Assembly (NCBI RefSeq): GCF_004402045.1 | Contig: NZ_SOMG01000011.1 | Span: forward strand, 1 to 64,000 | Length of the DNA stretch: 64,000 bases | Direction of reading: 5' to 3' | From: Lelliottia nimipressuralis | GTDB lineage: Bacteria; Pseudomonadota; Gammaproteobacteria; Enterobacterales; Enterobacteriaceae | In this document: positions 37,137 through 46,347 of the stretch, piece by piece | Layout: every line of letters begins with the position of its first letter | Position numbering within the stretch: position 1 is the first letter of the stretch | Notes under the pieces: model-generated | The model's input: only the letters and a program-made list of their open reading frames with translations | Told to the model about the DNA's origin: nothing | Database searches by the model: none | Program-made: the position numbers and the translations under genes

Positions 37137-38714
37137 ATGACGGAAAACATTCATAAACATCGCATTCTCATCCTGGACTTCGGTTCGCAGTACACTCAGC
37201 TGGTGGCGCGTCGCGTACGTGAACTGGGCGTTTACTGTGAACTGTGGGCGTGGGATGTCACGGAAGCACAGATTCGCGAATTCAATCCAAGCGGCATCAT
37301 CCTGTCCGGCGGCCCGGAAAGCACCACCGAAGAGAACAGCCCGCGTGCACCGCAGTATGTGTTCGAAGCTGGCGTGCCGGTATTCGGCGTCTGCTACGGT
37401 ATGCAGACCATGGCAATGCAGCTGGGCGGCCACGTAGAAGGCTCTAACGAGCGCGAGTTTGGCTATGCGCAGGTAGAAGTTGTAACCGACAGCGCGCTGG
37501 TGCGCGGTATCGAAGACTCCCTGACCGCAGAAGGCAAACCGCTGCTGGACGTGTGGATGAGCCACGGCGACAAAGTTACCGCCATCCCATCTGACTTCGT
37601 GACCGTTGCCAGCACCGAAAGCTGCCCGTTCGCCATCATGGCAAACGAAGAAAAACGCTTCTACGGCGTGCAGTTCCACCCGGAAGTGACCCACACCCGT
37701 CAGGGTATGCGCATGCTGGAGCGCTTCGTGCGTGACATCTGCCAGTGTGAAGCCCTGTGGACCCCGGCAAAAATCATCGACGACGCCGTTGAGCGTATCC
37801 GCCAGCAGGTTGGCGATGACAAAGTGATCCTCGGCCTCTCCGGCGGCGTGGACTCCTCCGTGACCGCGATGCTGCTGCACCGCGCCATCGGCAAAAACCT
37901 GACCTGCGTCTTCGTGGATAACGGTCTGCTGCGTCTGAACGAAGCCCAGCAGGTCATGGACATGTTTGGCGACCACTTCGGTCTGAACATCATTCACGTG
38001 GAAGGCGAGCAGCGCTTCCTGGACGCGCTGAAAGGCGAGAACGATCCGGAAGCGAAACGTAAGATCATCGGTCGCGTGTTCGTTGAAGTGTTCGACGAAG
38101 AAGCGCTGAAGCTGGAAGACGTGAAGTGGCTGGCGCAGGGCACCATCTACCCTGACGTGATCGAGTCTGCGGCTTCCGCAACCGGTAAAGCACACGTCAT
38201 CAAATCTCACCACAACGTGGGCGGCCTGCCGAAAGAGATGAAGATGGGTCTGGTTGAACCGCTGCGCGAGCTGTTCAAAGACGAAGTGCGTAAGATCGGT
38301 CTGGAACTGGGTCTGCCGTACGACATGCTCTACCGTCACCCGTTCCCGGGCCCGGGTCTGGGCGTGCGCGTGCTGGGCGAAGTGAAGAAAGAGTACTGCG
38401 ACCTGCTGCGTCGCGCGGACGCTATCTTCATCGAAGAGCTGCACAAAGCTGACCTGTACAACAAAGTGAGCCAGGCGTTTACCGTGTTCCTGCCGGTTCG
38501 CTCTGTAGGTGTGATGGGCGATGGCCGTAAATACGACTGGGTTGTTTCCCTGCGTGCAGTGGAAACCATCGACTTCATGACCGCGCACTGGGCGCACCTG
38601 CCGTATGACTTCTTAGGCCGCGTGTCTAACCGCATTATCAATGAAGTGAACGGTATTTCCCGCGTGGTGTATGACATCAGCGGTAAGCCACCGGCTACGA
38701 TTGAGTGGGAATGA
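37137..38714 (+). CDS. guaA: GMP synthase (glutamine-hydrolysing)
   Basis: Enzyme of 525 residues making GMP from XMP, ATP and glutamine. The N-terminal class I glutaminase has the nucleophile Cys86 in FGVCYGMQ and the His-Glu partner in QFHPEVTHT. The ATP pyrophosphatase domain carries the P-loop LSGGVDSS, followed by a C-terminal dimerisation domain. Length matches E. coli. It ends the core block; an accessory region starts after its terminator. Confidence 0.98.
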   Translation: MTENIHKHRILILDFGSQYTQLVARRVRELGVYCELWAWDVTEAQIREFNPSGIILSGGPESTTEENSPRAPQYVFEAGVPVFGVCYGMQTMAMQLGGHVEGSNEREFGYAQVEVVTDSALVRGIEDSLTAEGKPLLDVWMSHGDKVTAIPSDFVTVASTESCPFAIMANEEKRFYGVQFHPEVTHTRQGMRMLERFVRDICQCEALWTPAKIIDDAVERIRQQVGDDKVILGLSGGVDSSVTAMLLHRAIGKNLTCVFVDNGLLRLNEAQQVMDMFGDHFGLNIIHVEGEQRFLDALKGENDPEAKRKIIGRVFVEVFDEEALKLEDVKWLAQGTIYPDVIESAASATGKAHVIKSHHNVGGLPKEMKMGLVEPLRELFKDEVRKIGLELGLPYDMLYRHPFPGPGLGVRVLGEVKKEYCDLLRRADAIFIEELHKADLYNKVSQAFTVFLPVRSVGVMGDGRKYDWVVSLRAVETIDFMTAHWAHLPYDFLGRVSNRIINEVNGISRVVYDISGKPPATIEWE

Positions 38715-38761
38715 TTTCACGTCTGGCAACAGCCTGCACGTAAAAGCAGTAAACTACCTCT

Positions 38762-38788
38762 AAGCCCGCGTAACTGCGGGCTTTTTTG
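38762..38788 (+). terminator. Terminator of guaBA
   Basis: AAGCCCGC (38762-38769), loop of 6, GCGGGCTT (38776-38783), then a T run. Lies 48 nt after guaA and 15 nt before the end of the convergent hcp gene. Confidence 0.9.
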
Positions 38789-38802
38789 TTTTAGTATCTG
38801 GT

Positions 38803-39294
38803 TTATGCTGTTGGCCTCTCGTACCACGAATCAGAGAATTGGATATTACCATCCACAATACGCCATGTGATTTTTTCATATTGCATAGAGACGGATTCCA
38901 TATGATTTAACTTATCATTACCTGATAATTTAACATTGGGCACACCACAATTAACACCCGTTATTTTTACATTTTCCATTAATACGGTGTAATAACACAC
39001 CTCCTGGCCAGCATCATTGATATGATAAAACCTTACTTCTGCGCTTTTTAATGTTTGTCCTGTTGCAGCTGCTTTGTAGAGATAGGGGCTGGAACTATCA
39101 ACTTCTTTTTCAAAATTAAAAGATGAATGTTGACGTGTTCCGGTGATTTTTCCATTGGCTGTATCGACGGGAAGATTAACACCATGACCCATACTGATTA
39201 CTTCGATAGAGCCTTCACGATCCTGAACATCTACAGAACCTTTGATATCTGCACCGCCATCATCTTTAAGCCACAGATAGGGAGGGATAGGCAT
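38803..39294 (-). CDS. hcp: Type VI secretion tube protein Hcp
   Basis: Hcp-family protein of 163 residues that forms hexameric rings of the T6SS inner tube and can carry effectors in its lumen. The N-terminal PPYLWLKDDGGADIKG and the SPYLYKAAATGQTLKSAEVRFY and YEKITWRI segments are typical of enterobacterial Hcp. AAGGAGT lies inside the end of the upstream gene, and one base separates the two genes. No other T6SS structural gene is in the window, so this is an orphan Hcp module that would need a main T6SS cluster elsewhere. Confidence 0.88.
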   Translation of the reverse strand: MPIPPYLWLKDDGGADIKGSVDVQDREGSIEVISMGHGVNLPVDTANGKITGTRQHSSFNFEKEVDSSSPYLYKAAATGQTLKSAEVRFYHINDAGQEVCYYTVLMENVKITGVNCGVPNVKLSGNDKLNHMESVSMQYEKITWRIVDGNIQFSDSWYERPTA

Positions 39295-39295
39295 T

Positions 39296-39595
39296 TTATT
39301 TACTCCTTGTTAATTTAACTAACTTCATTGTTACAAAGTACAAAAAGAGGGAGATAAGAAAATTAAATGTAATTAAAGTATAATCATAACCATAGTAAAT
39401 ATCTTCGGGTGTTGGGTTGTTGCTAAAAAAATAGGAAATTCTAATAGCTGTTTCGTTACTTATTAATGAATGTTCAGTTAAATAACCAACATCTAACCAT
39501 GACACAATAGCGAATATCCCAATGAATAGAATCATTCTAAGGGAACTAAGGGCAAGTTTTCTGATAACCACCAATAATGACCTCAATTGTTCCAT
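39296..39595 (-). CDS. Small membrane protein, putative immunity to the Tlde1-like effector
   Basis: Hydrophobic protein of up to 99 residues with two predicted membrane segments: about 18-37 (LRMILFIGIFAIVSWL) and about 73-92 (LITFNFLISLFLYFVTMKLV), with a periplasmic-sized loop between them. I do not recognise the family. It overlaps the effector gene by 50 nt if the ATG at 39595 is used; a GTG at 39571 preceded by GAGGT, or the ATG at 39535, are other possible starts. Position between a wall-attacking effector and Hcp suggests immunity acting at the inner membrane or periplasm. Function is inference. Confidence 0.55.
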   Translation of the reverse strand: MEQLRSLLVVIRKLALSSLRMILFIGIFAIVSWLDVGYLTEHSLISNETAIRISYFFSNNPTPEDIYYGYDYTLITFNFLISLFLYFVTMKLVKLTRSK

Positions 39596-40061
39596 AGGAT
39601 TCTAAATCAAGACCTTTAATCTTTTCTTTCTTTGTTCTTAATAGTGCACCTCTTAATCTATTGTAATCTGATTGGCTTGGCAAAGTTATACACCCTTCTG
39701 AAACCTGACCGGGATGTAGTCTAAATCCGCCTCTGGCTACGCTTTCGTAAAATGTTGAATCATCTACATTCCCATCATCACGAAATAAAGCAAACCATTC
39801 AGAATGATCAACATGATAACTAAAAATGCTTTTATATGTATCGACTCCCCAAGCTCTAAACCTGTTAGCCATACTCCCCTTGGGCCTGTCAACTATATAA
39901 TATTTACCTTTTGGTAGCGGTCCAACGTTTGGAATGATGCCACATGCTCCTTTGTTCCTGTATGCACCATTGCCAGAAAAAGCCATAAAGACACCAATTC
40001 CATCAAATGCAAGTGGTGAGTAGTCAGCATCATTTATTGTAAACTTTCCATGTAAAGTCAT
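39546..40061 (-). CDS. Tlde1-like (DUF2778) T6SS peptidoglycan effector
   Basis: Protein of 171 residues of the DUF2778 family. The catalytic motif of L,D-transpeptidase-like effectors is seen as HPGQVSEGCITL, with His116 and Cys124. Salmonella Tlde1 cuts tetrapeptide stems and exchanges D-amino acids in the target periplasm, weakening the wall. There is no signal peptide, as expected for a T6SS-delivered toxin. GGGTGA precedes the ATG. It is the first gene of a three-gene AT-rich unit with a putative immunity gene and hcp. Confidence 0.8.
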   Translation of the reverse strand: MTLHGKFTINDADYSPLAFDGIGVFMAFSGNGAYRNKGACGIIPNVGPLPKGKYYIVDRPKGSMANRFRAWGVDTYKSIFSYHVDHSEWFALFRDDGNVDDSTFYESVARGGFRLHPGQVSEGCITLPSQSDYNRLRGALLRTKKEKIKGLDLESYGTIEVIIGGYQKTCP

Positions 40062-40471
40062 ATATCACCCTTTCTTGTATAGATACTTATTAATCTTATC
40101 TGCAAATAGTGCATGCATCAAAAACAAACCATACAAAAAGTGCGCATTTAAACTTTTTAACGCTAAAAATGATCGTGATGCTTTAGGAAGTAGAACTCTA
40201 TCAAAAAAATGGTTACACCAAACAGTAGGTCTTTTTAAGATCTACTGTCCGGAATGTATGAACAGCGCAAATCTAAATTACTGTAGGCAAAATATTGTCT
40301 CGTGAACTGTAGATAAAGATATCATCCCCAGTCGCCGGCAAATAAAGTGCTCGTTAAAGAAAAAATTCAGGGTAATTATCAAACGTCGACTCGCTATGGG
40401 TGAGCCATATTAAACGCGTGTAGCTGATAATGCATGAAATCATCGGCGCCGAGTATGTGGCGATTGCATGT
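40062..40471. other. AT-rich gap between the T6SS module and iolR
   Basis: 410 nt without a gene I can support. The half next to the effector (to about 40310) is AT-rich like the module and would hold its promoter on the minus strand. The half next to iolR is more GC-balanced. One 76-codon plus-strand reading (40075-40305) has no clear ribosome site. No tRNA, att-like repeat or transposase remnant was seen. Confidence 0.5.
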
Positions 40472-41305
40472 TCATTTCTCCCCGCCCCCCAACCGATACG
40501 CCAGTGCCACCACCAGCGACTGCACCAGGCACAGCGTTGCCGACTGAGATCGAAACGCGTCCACCTGCGCCTCTTTCACCACAAAGCAGAGATCGCTGAA
40601 CGTCGCCAGGGGGCTTATCTGGCTGTCCGTAATCACGATCTGCCGCGCGCCGACGCTGGCGGCGGTTTCGCTGACCATCACCGTCTCTTCCGCGTACGGC
40701 GAGAAGCTGATCGATACCACAATGTCGCGCGCCTTAATGCGGCTGATCTGCTCGCGCAGCATGCCGCCCATGCCGTCGAGCAGGATAGGGCGACACTCGA
40801 GGTGGCTCAGGGCATAGGTGAGGTAGGCTGCGACGCTAAAGGAGCGGCGCAGTCCGGCGATGTAGATGGTGTCGGCGTCGGCCAGCAGCTGTACCGCGCG
40901 CTCCAGCATCTCCGGTTCGGCGCGGGCGGCCAGCTGCTGTAGCGCCTGCGCGTTTGAACGGGCAAACTCCTGCAGGATATCGAGCGGCGTTTCCGGCACG
41001 GCCTCGCTCTCCATCTCGCGGAACAGCCGGGCGCGGTCACTGTAGCTGGCGGTCTCCTCCACCAGGTTCATGCGAAACAGCTGTTTCATTTCGTTGAAGC
41101 CGGTGAAGTCAAAGGCGTTGGCAAAGCGGATCAGCGTCGAGGGCGGCACGTCGGCGCGCTCGGCAATAACGGCAACCGTATCAAAGGCCACGCTGTTGGT
41201 GTTATCCAGCACGTAGCGGGAGACCTGCTGCAGCCTCTTGCTCAGGCTATCGTAGCGATCGCGGATTTGCTGCTGCAGTTCGTTCAGGCTGGTTGCTGTC
41301 GTCAT
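40472..41305 (-). CDS. iolR: RpiR-family regulator of inositol catabolism
   Basis: Regulator of 277 residues with an N-terminal HTH_6 domain (about 1-80, with VAVIAERADVPPSTLIRFANAF) and a C-terminal SIS domain (about 120-260, with IYIAGLRRSFSVA and VSISFSPYAEETV). The start at 41305 follows TTGGGGGAT; the reading from 41407 has no support. It is divergent from iolA, as RpiR-type IolR proteins are in other proteobacteria, where they repress iol genes until an inositol intermediate binds. Family certain, role by position. Confidence 0.82.
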   Translation of the reverse strand: MTTATSLNELQQQIRDRYDSLSKRLQQVSRYVLDNTNSVAFDTVAVIAERADVPPSTLIRFANAFDFTGFNEMKQLFRMNLVEETASYSDRARLFREMESEAVPETPLDILQEFARSNAQALQQLAARAEPEMLERAVQLLADADTIYIAGLRRSFSVAAYLTYALSHLECRPILLDGMGGMLREQISRIKARDIVVSISFSPYAEETVMVSETAASVGARQIVITDSQISPLATFSDLCFVVKEAQVDAFRSQSATLCLVQSLVVALAYRLGGGEK

Positions 41306-41519
41306 GTTATCCCCCAAATACAGTCTTATGATTCTAAACGCAAAACCGCGTCTTTTAAATGTCGGCCATCCATCTGGCAGCAAAAATGAAACAGAAACTT
41401 CAGTCATTTCCTCGCCCGAAATTCCTTAATAGCGCACGCTGCGTCAGTGTTGTTGCCTGTTAACATAAAAATCCATCCTTGATCACAATAATCATCATTT
41501 ATTTTATTTCAACTTAAAG

Positions 41520-41542
41520 TGGAATATTTGTTTCATATATAG
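41520..41542 (+). promoter_or_regulatory. Candidate IolR operator/promoter of iolA
   Basis: The 23-bp sequence TGGAATATTTGTTTCATATATAG (split here as TGGAATATTTG and TTTCATATATAG) matches 45267-45289 before iolG at 18 positions. It contains GGAA-N6-TTTC, close to the GGAA-N6-TTCC palindrome reported for Sinorhizobium IolR, and a TATATA that can act as -10. A second shared element, CACAGCGTTCAGG, follows at 41552. Function inferred. Confidence 0.55.
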
Positions 41543-41597
41543 TGTTCAGTACACAGCGTTCAGGTAACAGTCACGTATCAACAGCGAGAGGTTAAGG

Positions 41598-43103
41598 ATG
41601 GAGACGGTAGCGAATTTTATTCACGGCGAATGTGTCACCGGTTCGGGCCAGCGCGTTCAGGCGATCTTCAACCCGGCCACCGGCGAGCAGATCCGCCAGG
41701 TGGTGATGAGTACGGCGCAGGAAACCGGGCAGGCGATTGCCGCCGCGCAGCAGGCGTTTCCGGCGTGGGCGCGCCATGCTCCGCTTAAGCGCGCGCGCGT
41801 GATGTTCCGCTTCAAGGCACTGCTGGAAGAGAATATGGAGCGCCTGGCCCGCATCATCAGCGAAGAGCACGGCAAGGTCTTCTCCGACGCGGTGGGCGAA
41901 CTGACCCGTGGACTGGAAGTGGTGGAATTTGCCTGCGGCATCCCGCATCTGCAAAAGGGTGAACACTCTGCGAACGTCGGCACCGGCGTCGACAGCCACT
42001 CGCTGATGCAGCCGCTCGGGGTCTGCGTCGGGATCACGCCGTTTAACTTCCCGGCGATGGTGCCGATGTGGATGTTCCCGATTGCGCTGGCGACCGGCAA
42101 CACCTTCGTGCTGAAACCGTCGGAAAAAGATCCTTCTCTGGCCCTCGCGCTGGCGCAGCTGCTGAAAGAGGCCGGACTGCCGGACGGCGTGTTCAACGTG
42201 GTGCAGGGCGATAAGGAGTCCGTTGACGTGCTCCTGACCGACCCGCGCGTGCAGGCAGTGAGCTTTGTCGGCTCCACGCCGATTGCGGAATACATTTACC
42301 AGACCGCGTCCGCTCACGGTAAGCGCTGTCAGGCGCTGGGCGGTGCGAAAAACCACTGCATTTTAATGCCGGATGCCGACATGGAGATGGCGACCAACGC
42401 CATCATGGGCGCGGCCTACGGCGCGGCGGGGGAACGCTGCATGGCGCTCTCGGTGGTGCTGGCGGTGGGGGATAAAACCGCCGATGACCTCTGCGCCCGG
42501 CTGGAGAAACAGATTGCCGCGCTGCGCGTTGGGCCGGGTCTGGACCAGACGCCGGAAAACGAAATGGGGCCGCTCATCTCCTCCGCGCACCGCAGCAAGG
42601 TGCTGGGCTACATCGACAGCGGGGAAGCGCAGGGGGCGAAACTTCGCGTGGACGGCCGCGGCTTCAGCGTGAAGGGGCACGAGCAGGGCTATTTCGTCGG
42701 GCCGACGCTGTTCGATAACGTCACCCCGGAGATGACCATCTATAAAGAAGAAATTTTCGGCCCGGTGCTTTCTGTGGTGCGCGTAGCAGATTACGCCAGC
42801 GCGGTGGATCTGATTAACCGCCATGAATATGGTAATGGCTCGGCAATCTTCACCCGCGACGGCGGCTGCGCGCGCCGCTTCTGCGAAGAGGTGCAGGCGG
42901 GCATGGTGGGGATCAACGTGCCGATCCCGGTGCCGATGGCTTTCCACAGCTTCGGCGGCTGGAAGCGTTCCATCTTTGGCGCGCTCAACGTTCACGGCAG
43001 TGACGGCGTGCGTTTCTACACCCGAATGAAAACCATCACCGCGCGCTGGCCGGAAATGCAGCAGGAGACAGGCGCTGCGTTCTCCATGCCGACGCTGGGC
43101 TGA
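41598..43103 (+). CDS. iolA: CoA-acylating malonate-semialdehyde dehydrogenase IolA/MmsA
   Basis: Aldehyde dehydrogenase of 501 residues that converts malonate semialdehyde to acetyl-CoA and CO2, the last step of the inositol pathway; it also acts on methylmalonate semialdehyde. The catalytic Cys281 is in GERCMALSV, and the NAD-binding and [11 protein letters not shown] segments are typical of the family. It is first in a unit with iolD, which starts 11 nt after its stop. Confidence 0.93.
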   Translation: METVANFIHGECVTGSGQRVQAIFNPATGEQIRQVVMSTAQETGQAIAAAQQAFPAWARHAPLKRARVMFRFKALLEENMERLARIISEEHGKVFSDAVGELTRGLEVVEFACGIPHLQKGEHSANVGTGVDSHSLMQPLGVCVGITPFNFPAMVPMWMFPIALATGNTFVLKPSEKDPSLALALAQLLKEAGLPDGVFNVVQGDKESVDVLLTDPRVQAVSFVGSTPIAEYIYQTASAHGKRCQALGGAKNHCILMPDADMEMATNAIMGAAYGAAGERCMALSVVLAVGDKTADDLCARLEKQIAALRVGPGLDQTPENEMGPLISSAHRSKVLGYIDSGEAQGAKLRVDGRGFSVKGHEQGYFVGPTLFDNVTPEMTIYKEEIFGPVLSVVRVADYASAVDLINRHEYGNGSAIFTRDGGCARRFCEEVQAGMVGINVPIPVPMAFHSFGGWKRSIFGALNVHGSDGVRFYTRMKTITARWPEMQQETGAAFSMPTLG

Positions 43104-43114
43104 CAGGAGGTTTT

Positions 43115-45040
43115 ATGCAAACCGAACGTATGACCATGGCGCAGGCGCTGGTCCGGTTCCTTAATCAACAGTACGTCAGCGTGGACGGCGATGAAACGCC
43201 CTTTGTCGAGGGTGTCGCCACCATCTTTGGGCACGGCAACGTGCTCGGTATCGGCCAGGCGCTGGAGCAGGACCCCGGCCATCTGCAGGTGATGCAGGGC
43301 TGCAACGAGCAGGGCATCGCCCATATGGCGACGGGATTCGCCAAACAGCATCGCCGTCAGCGTATTTTTGCCGTCACATCCTCCGTCGGGCCGGGCGCCG
43401 CTAATATGGTGACCGCCGCGGCAACCGCTACGGCGAACCGCATCCCGCTGCTGCTGCTGCCGGGAGATATCTACGCCAGCCGCCAGCCGGACCCGGTGCT
43501 GCAGCAGATTGAGCAGTATCACGATCTCAGCATCAGCACTAACGACTGCTTCCGTCCGGTCTCCCGCTACTGGGACCGTATCAACCGGCCGGAGCAGCTG
43601 ATGAGCGCCATGCTAAGCGCAATGCGAACGCTTACTGACCCCGCCAATACTGGCGCGGTGACCATCTGTCTGCCGCAGGACGTGCAGGGAGAAGCCTGGG
43701 ATTACCCTCTAAACTTCTTCGCGCGTCGCGTGCACCACATAGAGCGTCGTCCGCCTGACCCGCAGCGTCTGGCGCAGGCGCGGGCGCTGATCGCCCGCAA
43801 GCGTCGTCCGCTGGTGGTGTGCGGCGGCGGCGTGCGCTATTCCGGCGCGCATGAGGCGTTTCGCGAATTTGTCGAGACGCTGCGGCTGCCGTTTGCCGAA
43901 ACGCAGGCCGGAAAGGGGGCACTGGTAAGTGACCACCCACTTAATCTGGGCGGGGTGGGCGTGACGGGCGGAATGGCCGCCAACCAGCTCGCGCCACAGG
44001 CCGACCTGGTGATCGGCATCGGCGCGCGCCTGACCGACTTTACCACCGGCTCCAAGGCGCTCTTTTCCCACCCGGACGTTGAATTCCTGCTGCTGAACGT
44101 GGCCGAGTTTGACGCCCTGAAGCTGGACGCCACCGCGCTGGTTGCCGATGCCCAAACCGGGCTGCAGGCCTTGACCCACGCGCTCGGGGATTACCGCAGC
44201 GGCTGGGGAGAGGCGATCGCCCAGGCGAAATCCGCCTGGCGTGACGAGTGCCGCCGCCTGTGGGATCGCCAGTGGCGTCCTGACGACGCGCCCGAAGTGG
44301 CTGGGCACCTGGATGCGCAGCTGGCTGAATACGGCGAGGCGCTCAACACCCGGCTGACCCAGACGCGGGTGCTGGGGCTGATCAATCAGCATATTGAAGA
44401 TAACGCCATCGTGGTGGGCGCAGCCGGTTCGCTGCCAGGGGATTTACAGCGCCTCTGGCAGGTCAAAACGCCGGACAGCTATCACCTGGAGTACGGTTAC
44501 TCCTGCATGGGCTACGAGATTGCGGCGGCCATCGGCGCGAAGCTCGCCAGACCCGAACTGCCGGTGTACGCGATGGTGGGGGATGGCTCCTACATGATGC
44601 TGCACTCCGAGTTGCAAACCGCGGTGCAGGAGGGCATTAAGGTCACCGTTCTGCTGTTTGATAACGCCAGCTTCGGCTGCATTAACAACCTGCAGATGGG
44701 GCACGGCATGGGCAGCTTTGGCACGGAAAACCGCCGGCGCAACCCGGAAACCGGGCGGCTTGACGGGCCGCTGGTGAAGGTCGACTTTGCGCAAAACGCG
44801 GAAAGCTATGGCTGTCGCGCATGGCGAGTGAACGATGAGCAAAGCCTGCTGACGGCGCTTGAGGCGGCACGCGCGCACCCGGGCCCGACGCTGCTGGACA
44901 TCAAGGTATTGCCGAAGACCATGACCCACGATTACGCCTCCTGGTGGCGAACCGGTGATGCGCAGGTGGCAGAGTCTTCTGCCGTGCGCGAAGCCGCGGA
45001 GCAAACGCAGGCGCAGGTGAAAAAAGCCCGGCAGTATTAA
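43115..45040 (+). CDS. iolD: 3D-(3,5/4)-trihydroxycyclohexane-1,2-dione hydrolase IolD
   Basis: ThDP-dependent ring-opening enzyme of 641 residues, giving 5-deoxy-glucuronate. It has the three-domain ThDP layout; the cofactor motif [22 protein letters not shown] lies near residue 485 (shown here as family GDG...N with [10 protein letters not shown]). AGGAGG precedes the ATG. The second gene of the iolA unit; a 289-nt gap separates it from iolG, which has its own promoter. Confidence 0.93.
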   Translation: MQTERMTMAQALVRFLNQQYVSVDGDETPFVEGVATIFGHGNVLGIGQALEQDPGHLQVMQGCNEQGIAHMATGFAKQHRRQRIFAVTSSVGPGAANMVTAAATATANRIPLLLLPGDIYASRQPDPVLQQIEQYHDLSISTNDCFRPVSRYWDRINRPEQLMSAMLSAMRTLTDPANTGAVTICLPQDVQGEAWDYPLNFFARRVHHIERRPPDPQRLAQARALIARKRRPLVVCGGGVRYSGAHEAFREFVETLRLPFAETQAGKGALVSDHPLNLGGVGVTGGMAANQLAPQADLVIGIGARLTDFTTGSKALFSHPDVEFLLLNVAEFDALKLDATALVADAQTGLQALTHALGDYRSGWGEAIAQAKSAWRDECRRLWDRQWRPDDAPEVAGHLDAQLAEYGEALNTRLTQTRVLGLINQHIEDNAIVVGAAGSLPGDLQRLWQVKTPDSYHLEYGYSCMGYEIAAAIGAKLARPELPVYAMVGDGSYMMLHSELQTAVQEGIKVTVLLFDNASFGCINNLQMGHGMGSFGTENRRRNPETGRLDGPLVKVDFAQNAESYGCRAWRVNDEQSLLTALEAARAHPGPTLLDIKVLPKTMTHDYASWWRTGDAQVAESSAVREAAEQTQAQVKKARQY

Positions 45041-45095
45041 GTTTTCCCGCCTTAACGAAATTTTCATTTCATTTTTCTGTTTCCCCTCACCCTAA

Positions 45096-45197
45096 CCCTC
45101 TCCCACCGGGAGAGGGGACGGCTTGGTGCGGTTTTTTCTCCCTCCCCCCTTTGTAATGGAGGGGTATCCCTCCCTCTATGTTGTGAGATTGATAACA
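45096..45197 (+). promoter_or_regulatory. iolD hairpin repeat and CRP-like site before iolG
   Basis: In the iolD-iolG gap, CCCTCTCCC (45096-45104) and GGGAGAGGG (45108-45116) form a 9-bp hairpin, preceded by CCCCTCACCCTAA, a repeat type common between enterobacterial genes, and followed after 15 nt by a T run. TGTGA-GATTGA-TAACA at 45182-45197 matches CRP in nine of ten positions. Together they end the iolAD unit and begin a catabolite-controlled iolG promoter. Confidence 0.5.
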
Positions 45198-45266
45198 AAA
45201 TTTATCTCATTCATCTCAAAAGTGTTAACTCACACTCAAAAACATAATTTTCACTATTTATAAAAA

Positions 45267-45289
45267 TGAAATAAATGTTTTATTTATAG
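45267..45289 (+). promoter_or_regulatory. Candidate IolR operator/promoter of iolG
   Basis: TGAAATAAATG followed by TTTTATTTATAG, the second copy of the element at 41520-41542. It has GAAA-N6-TTTT and TTTATA as possible -10. It is followed by CACAGCATTCACC at 45301, matching the second shared element at the iolA promoter, then GGGAGCC as ribosome site for iolG. Confidence 0.55.
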
Positions 45290-45329
45290 GGTCGTTAGTT
45301 CACAGCATTCACCAACACCGGGAGCCGTT

Positions 45330-46316
45330 ATGTTTAACATTGCTTTACTGGGCGCTGGCCGAATTGGCCAGGTACATGCAGCTAACATCGCCAGCCACGG
45401 CGCGACCACGCTCTGGTCCGTGGTTGACCCGAATCAGGAATTTGCCACCCGTCTCGCCGCGCAGTATCAGGCCCGCCAGCAGAGCCTGGATGAGGCGATG
45501 ACCGACCCTAACGTTCATGCCGTGCTGATCGCCTCTGCGACCGATACCCACGCGGACCTGATTGAAATGGCCGCCCGCCACGGCAAGGCCATCTTTTGTG
45601 AAAAGCCGGTACACCTTGACCTCGCCCGCGTGCGCGACTGCCTGAAAGTGGTCAAAGAGTACGACGTGCCGCTGTTCATCGGCTTTAACCGCCGCTTTGA
45701 CCCGCAGTTCCGCCGCGTGAAAACCGATGCCCAGGCCGGGCGCATCGGCAAACCGGAATCGCTGCTGATTATCTCCCGCGATCCGTCTCCGCCGCCTGCG
45801 GAGTACGTGCGCGTCTCCGGCGGCATGTTCCGCGATATGACCATCCACGATTTTGACATGGCGCGCTTCATCATGGGCGAGGAGCCGGTGTCGGTGTATG
45901 CCCAGGGCAGCAATCTGGTGGATCCGGCGATTGGCGAGGCGGGGGATATCGATACCGCGTTTATCGTTCTGAAATACGCCTCCGGCGCGATGGCGACCAT
46001 CGTTAACAGCCGCCGTTCATCTTACGGCTACGACCAGCGCCTGGAGCTGCACGGCTCCGAAGGGCTGCTGTGCGTGGGCAACATTCTTGAAAACCAGGTG
46101 CAGCACTACGGCAAACAGGGCTGCACCGGCGCGCTGCCGGAACACTTCTTCCTGCAGCGCTACAAATCCGCTTACGCCGCGGAATGGGAACACTTTGTTG
46201 CGGTCCTGCGCGGCGAAGCGGTGCCTGACTGCAGCGGCGATGATGGTGAACGTGCGCTGTACCTTGCGGATAAAGCGCTGGAGTCGCTGCACAGCCAGCG
46301 CGAGATCGTCCTCTAA
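45330..46316 (+). CDS. iolG: Inositol 2-dehydrogenase IolG
   Basis: Gfo/Idh/MocA dehydrogenase of 328 residues oxidising myo-inositol to 2-keto-myo-inositol (scyllo-inosose) with NAD+, the entry step. The Rossmann motif is GAGRIGQVHAANI, the catalytic lysine is in FCEKPVHLD, and the active-site D-x-x-x-H is in MTIHDFDMARF. It heads a long unit that continues with the ABC importer. Confidence 0.92.
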   Translation: MFNIALLGAGRIGQVHAANIASHGATTLWSVVDPNQEFATRLAAQYQARQQSLDEAMTDPNVHAVLIASATDTHADLIEMAARHGKAIFCEKPVHLDLARVRDCLKVVKEYDVPLFIGFNRRFDPQFRRVKTDAQAGRIGKPESLLIISRDPSPPPAEYVRVSGGMFRDMTIHDFDMARFIMGEEPVSVYAQGSNLVDPAIGEAGDIDTAFIVLKYASGAMATIVNSRRSSYGYDQRLELHGSEGLLCVGNILENQVQHYGKQGCTGALPEHFFLQRYKSAYAAEWEHFVAVLRGEAVPDCSGDDGERALYLADKALESLHSQREIVL

Positions 46317-46347
46317 ACACAACCACCCTACACAGAGAGACATAATA

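Noticed and set aside
35606-38597. Long minus-strand readings opposite guaB and guaA
   Set aside because: Shadows produced by biased third codon positions in highly expressed genes.
40075-40305. 76-codon plus-strand reading in the AT-rich gap
   Set aside because: No clear ribosome site, no recognisable domain, and it opposes the effector promoter region.
38803-41305. Prophage or integrative element
   Set aside because: No integrase, tRNA, direct repeat ends or phage structural genes were seen; Hcp alone is better explained as T6SS.
45085-45180. Pyrimidine-rich CCCTCACCCTAACCC tract considered as a telomere-like or CRISPR-like repeat
   Set aside because: It occurs once here and forms a simple hairpin with the following GGGAGAGGG; it resembles common intergenic repeats of enterics.
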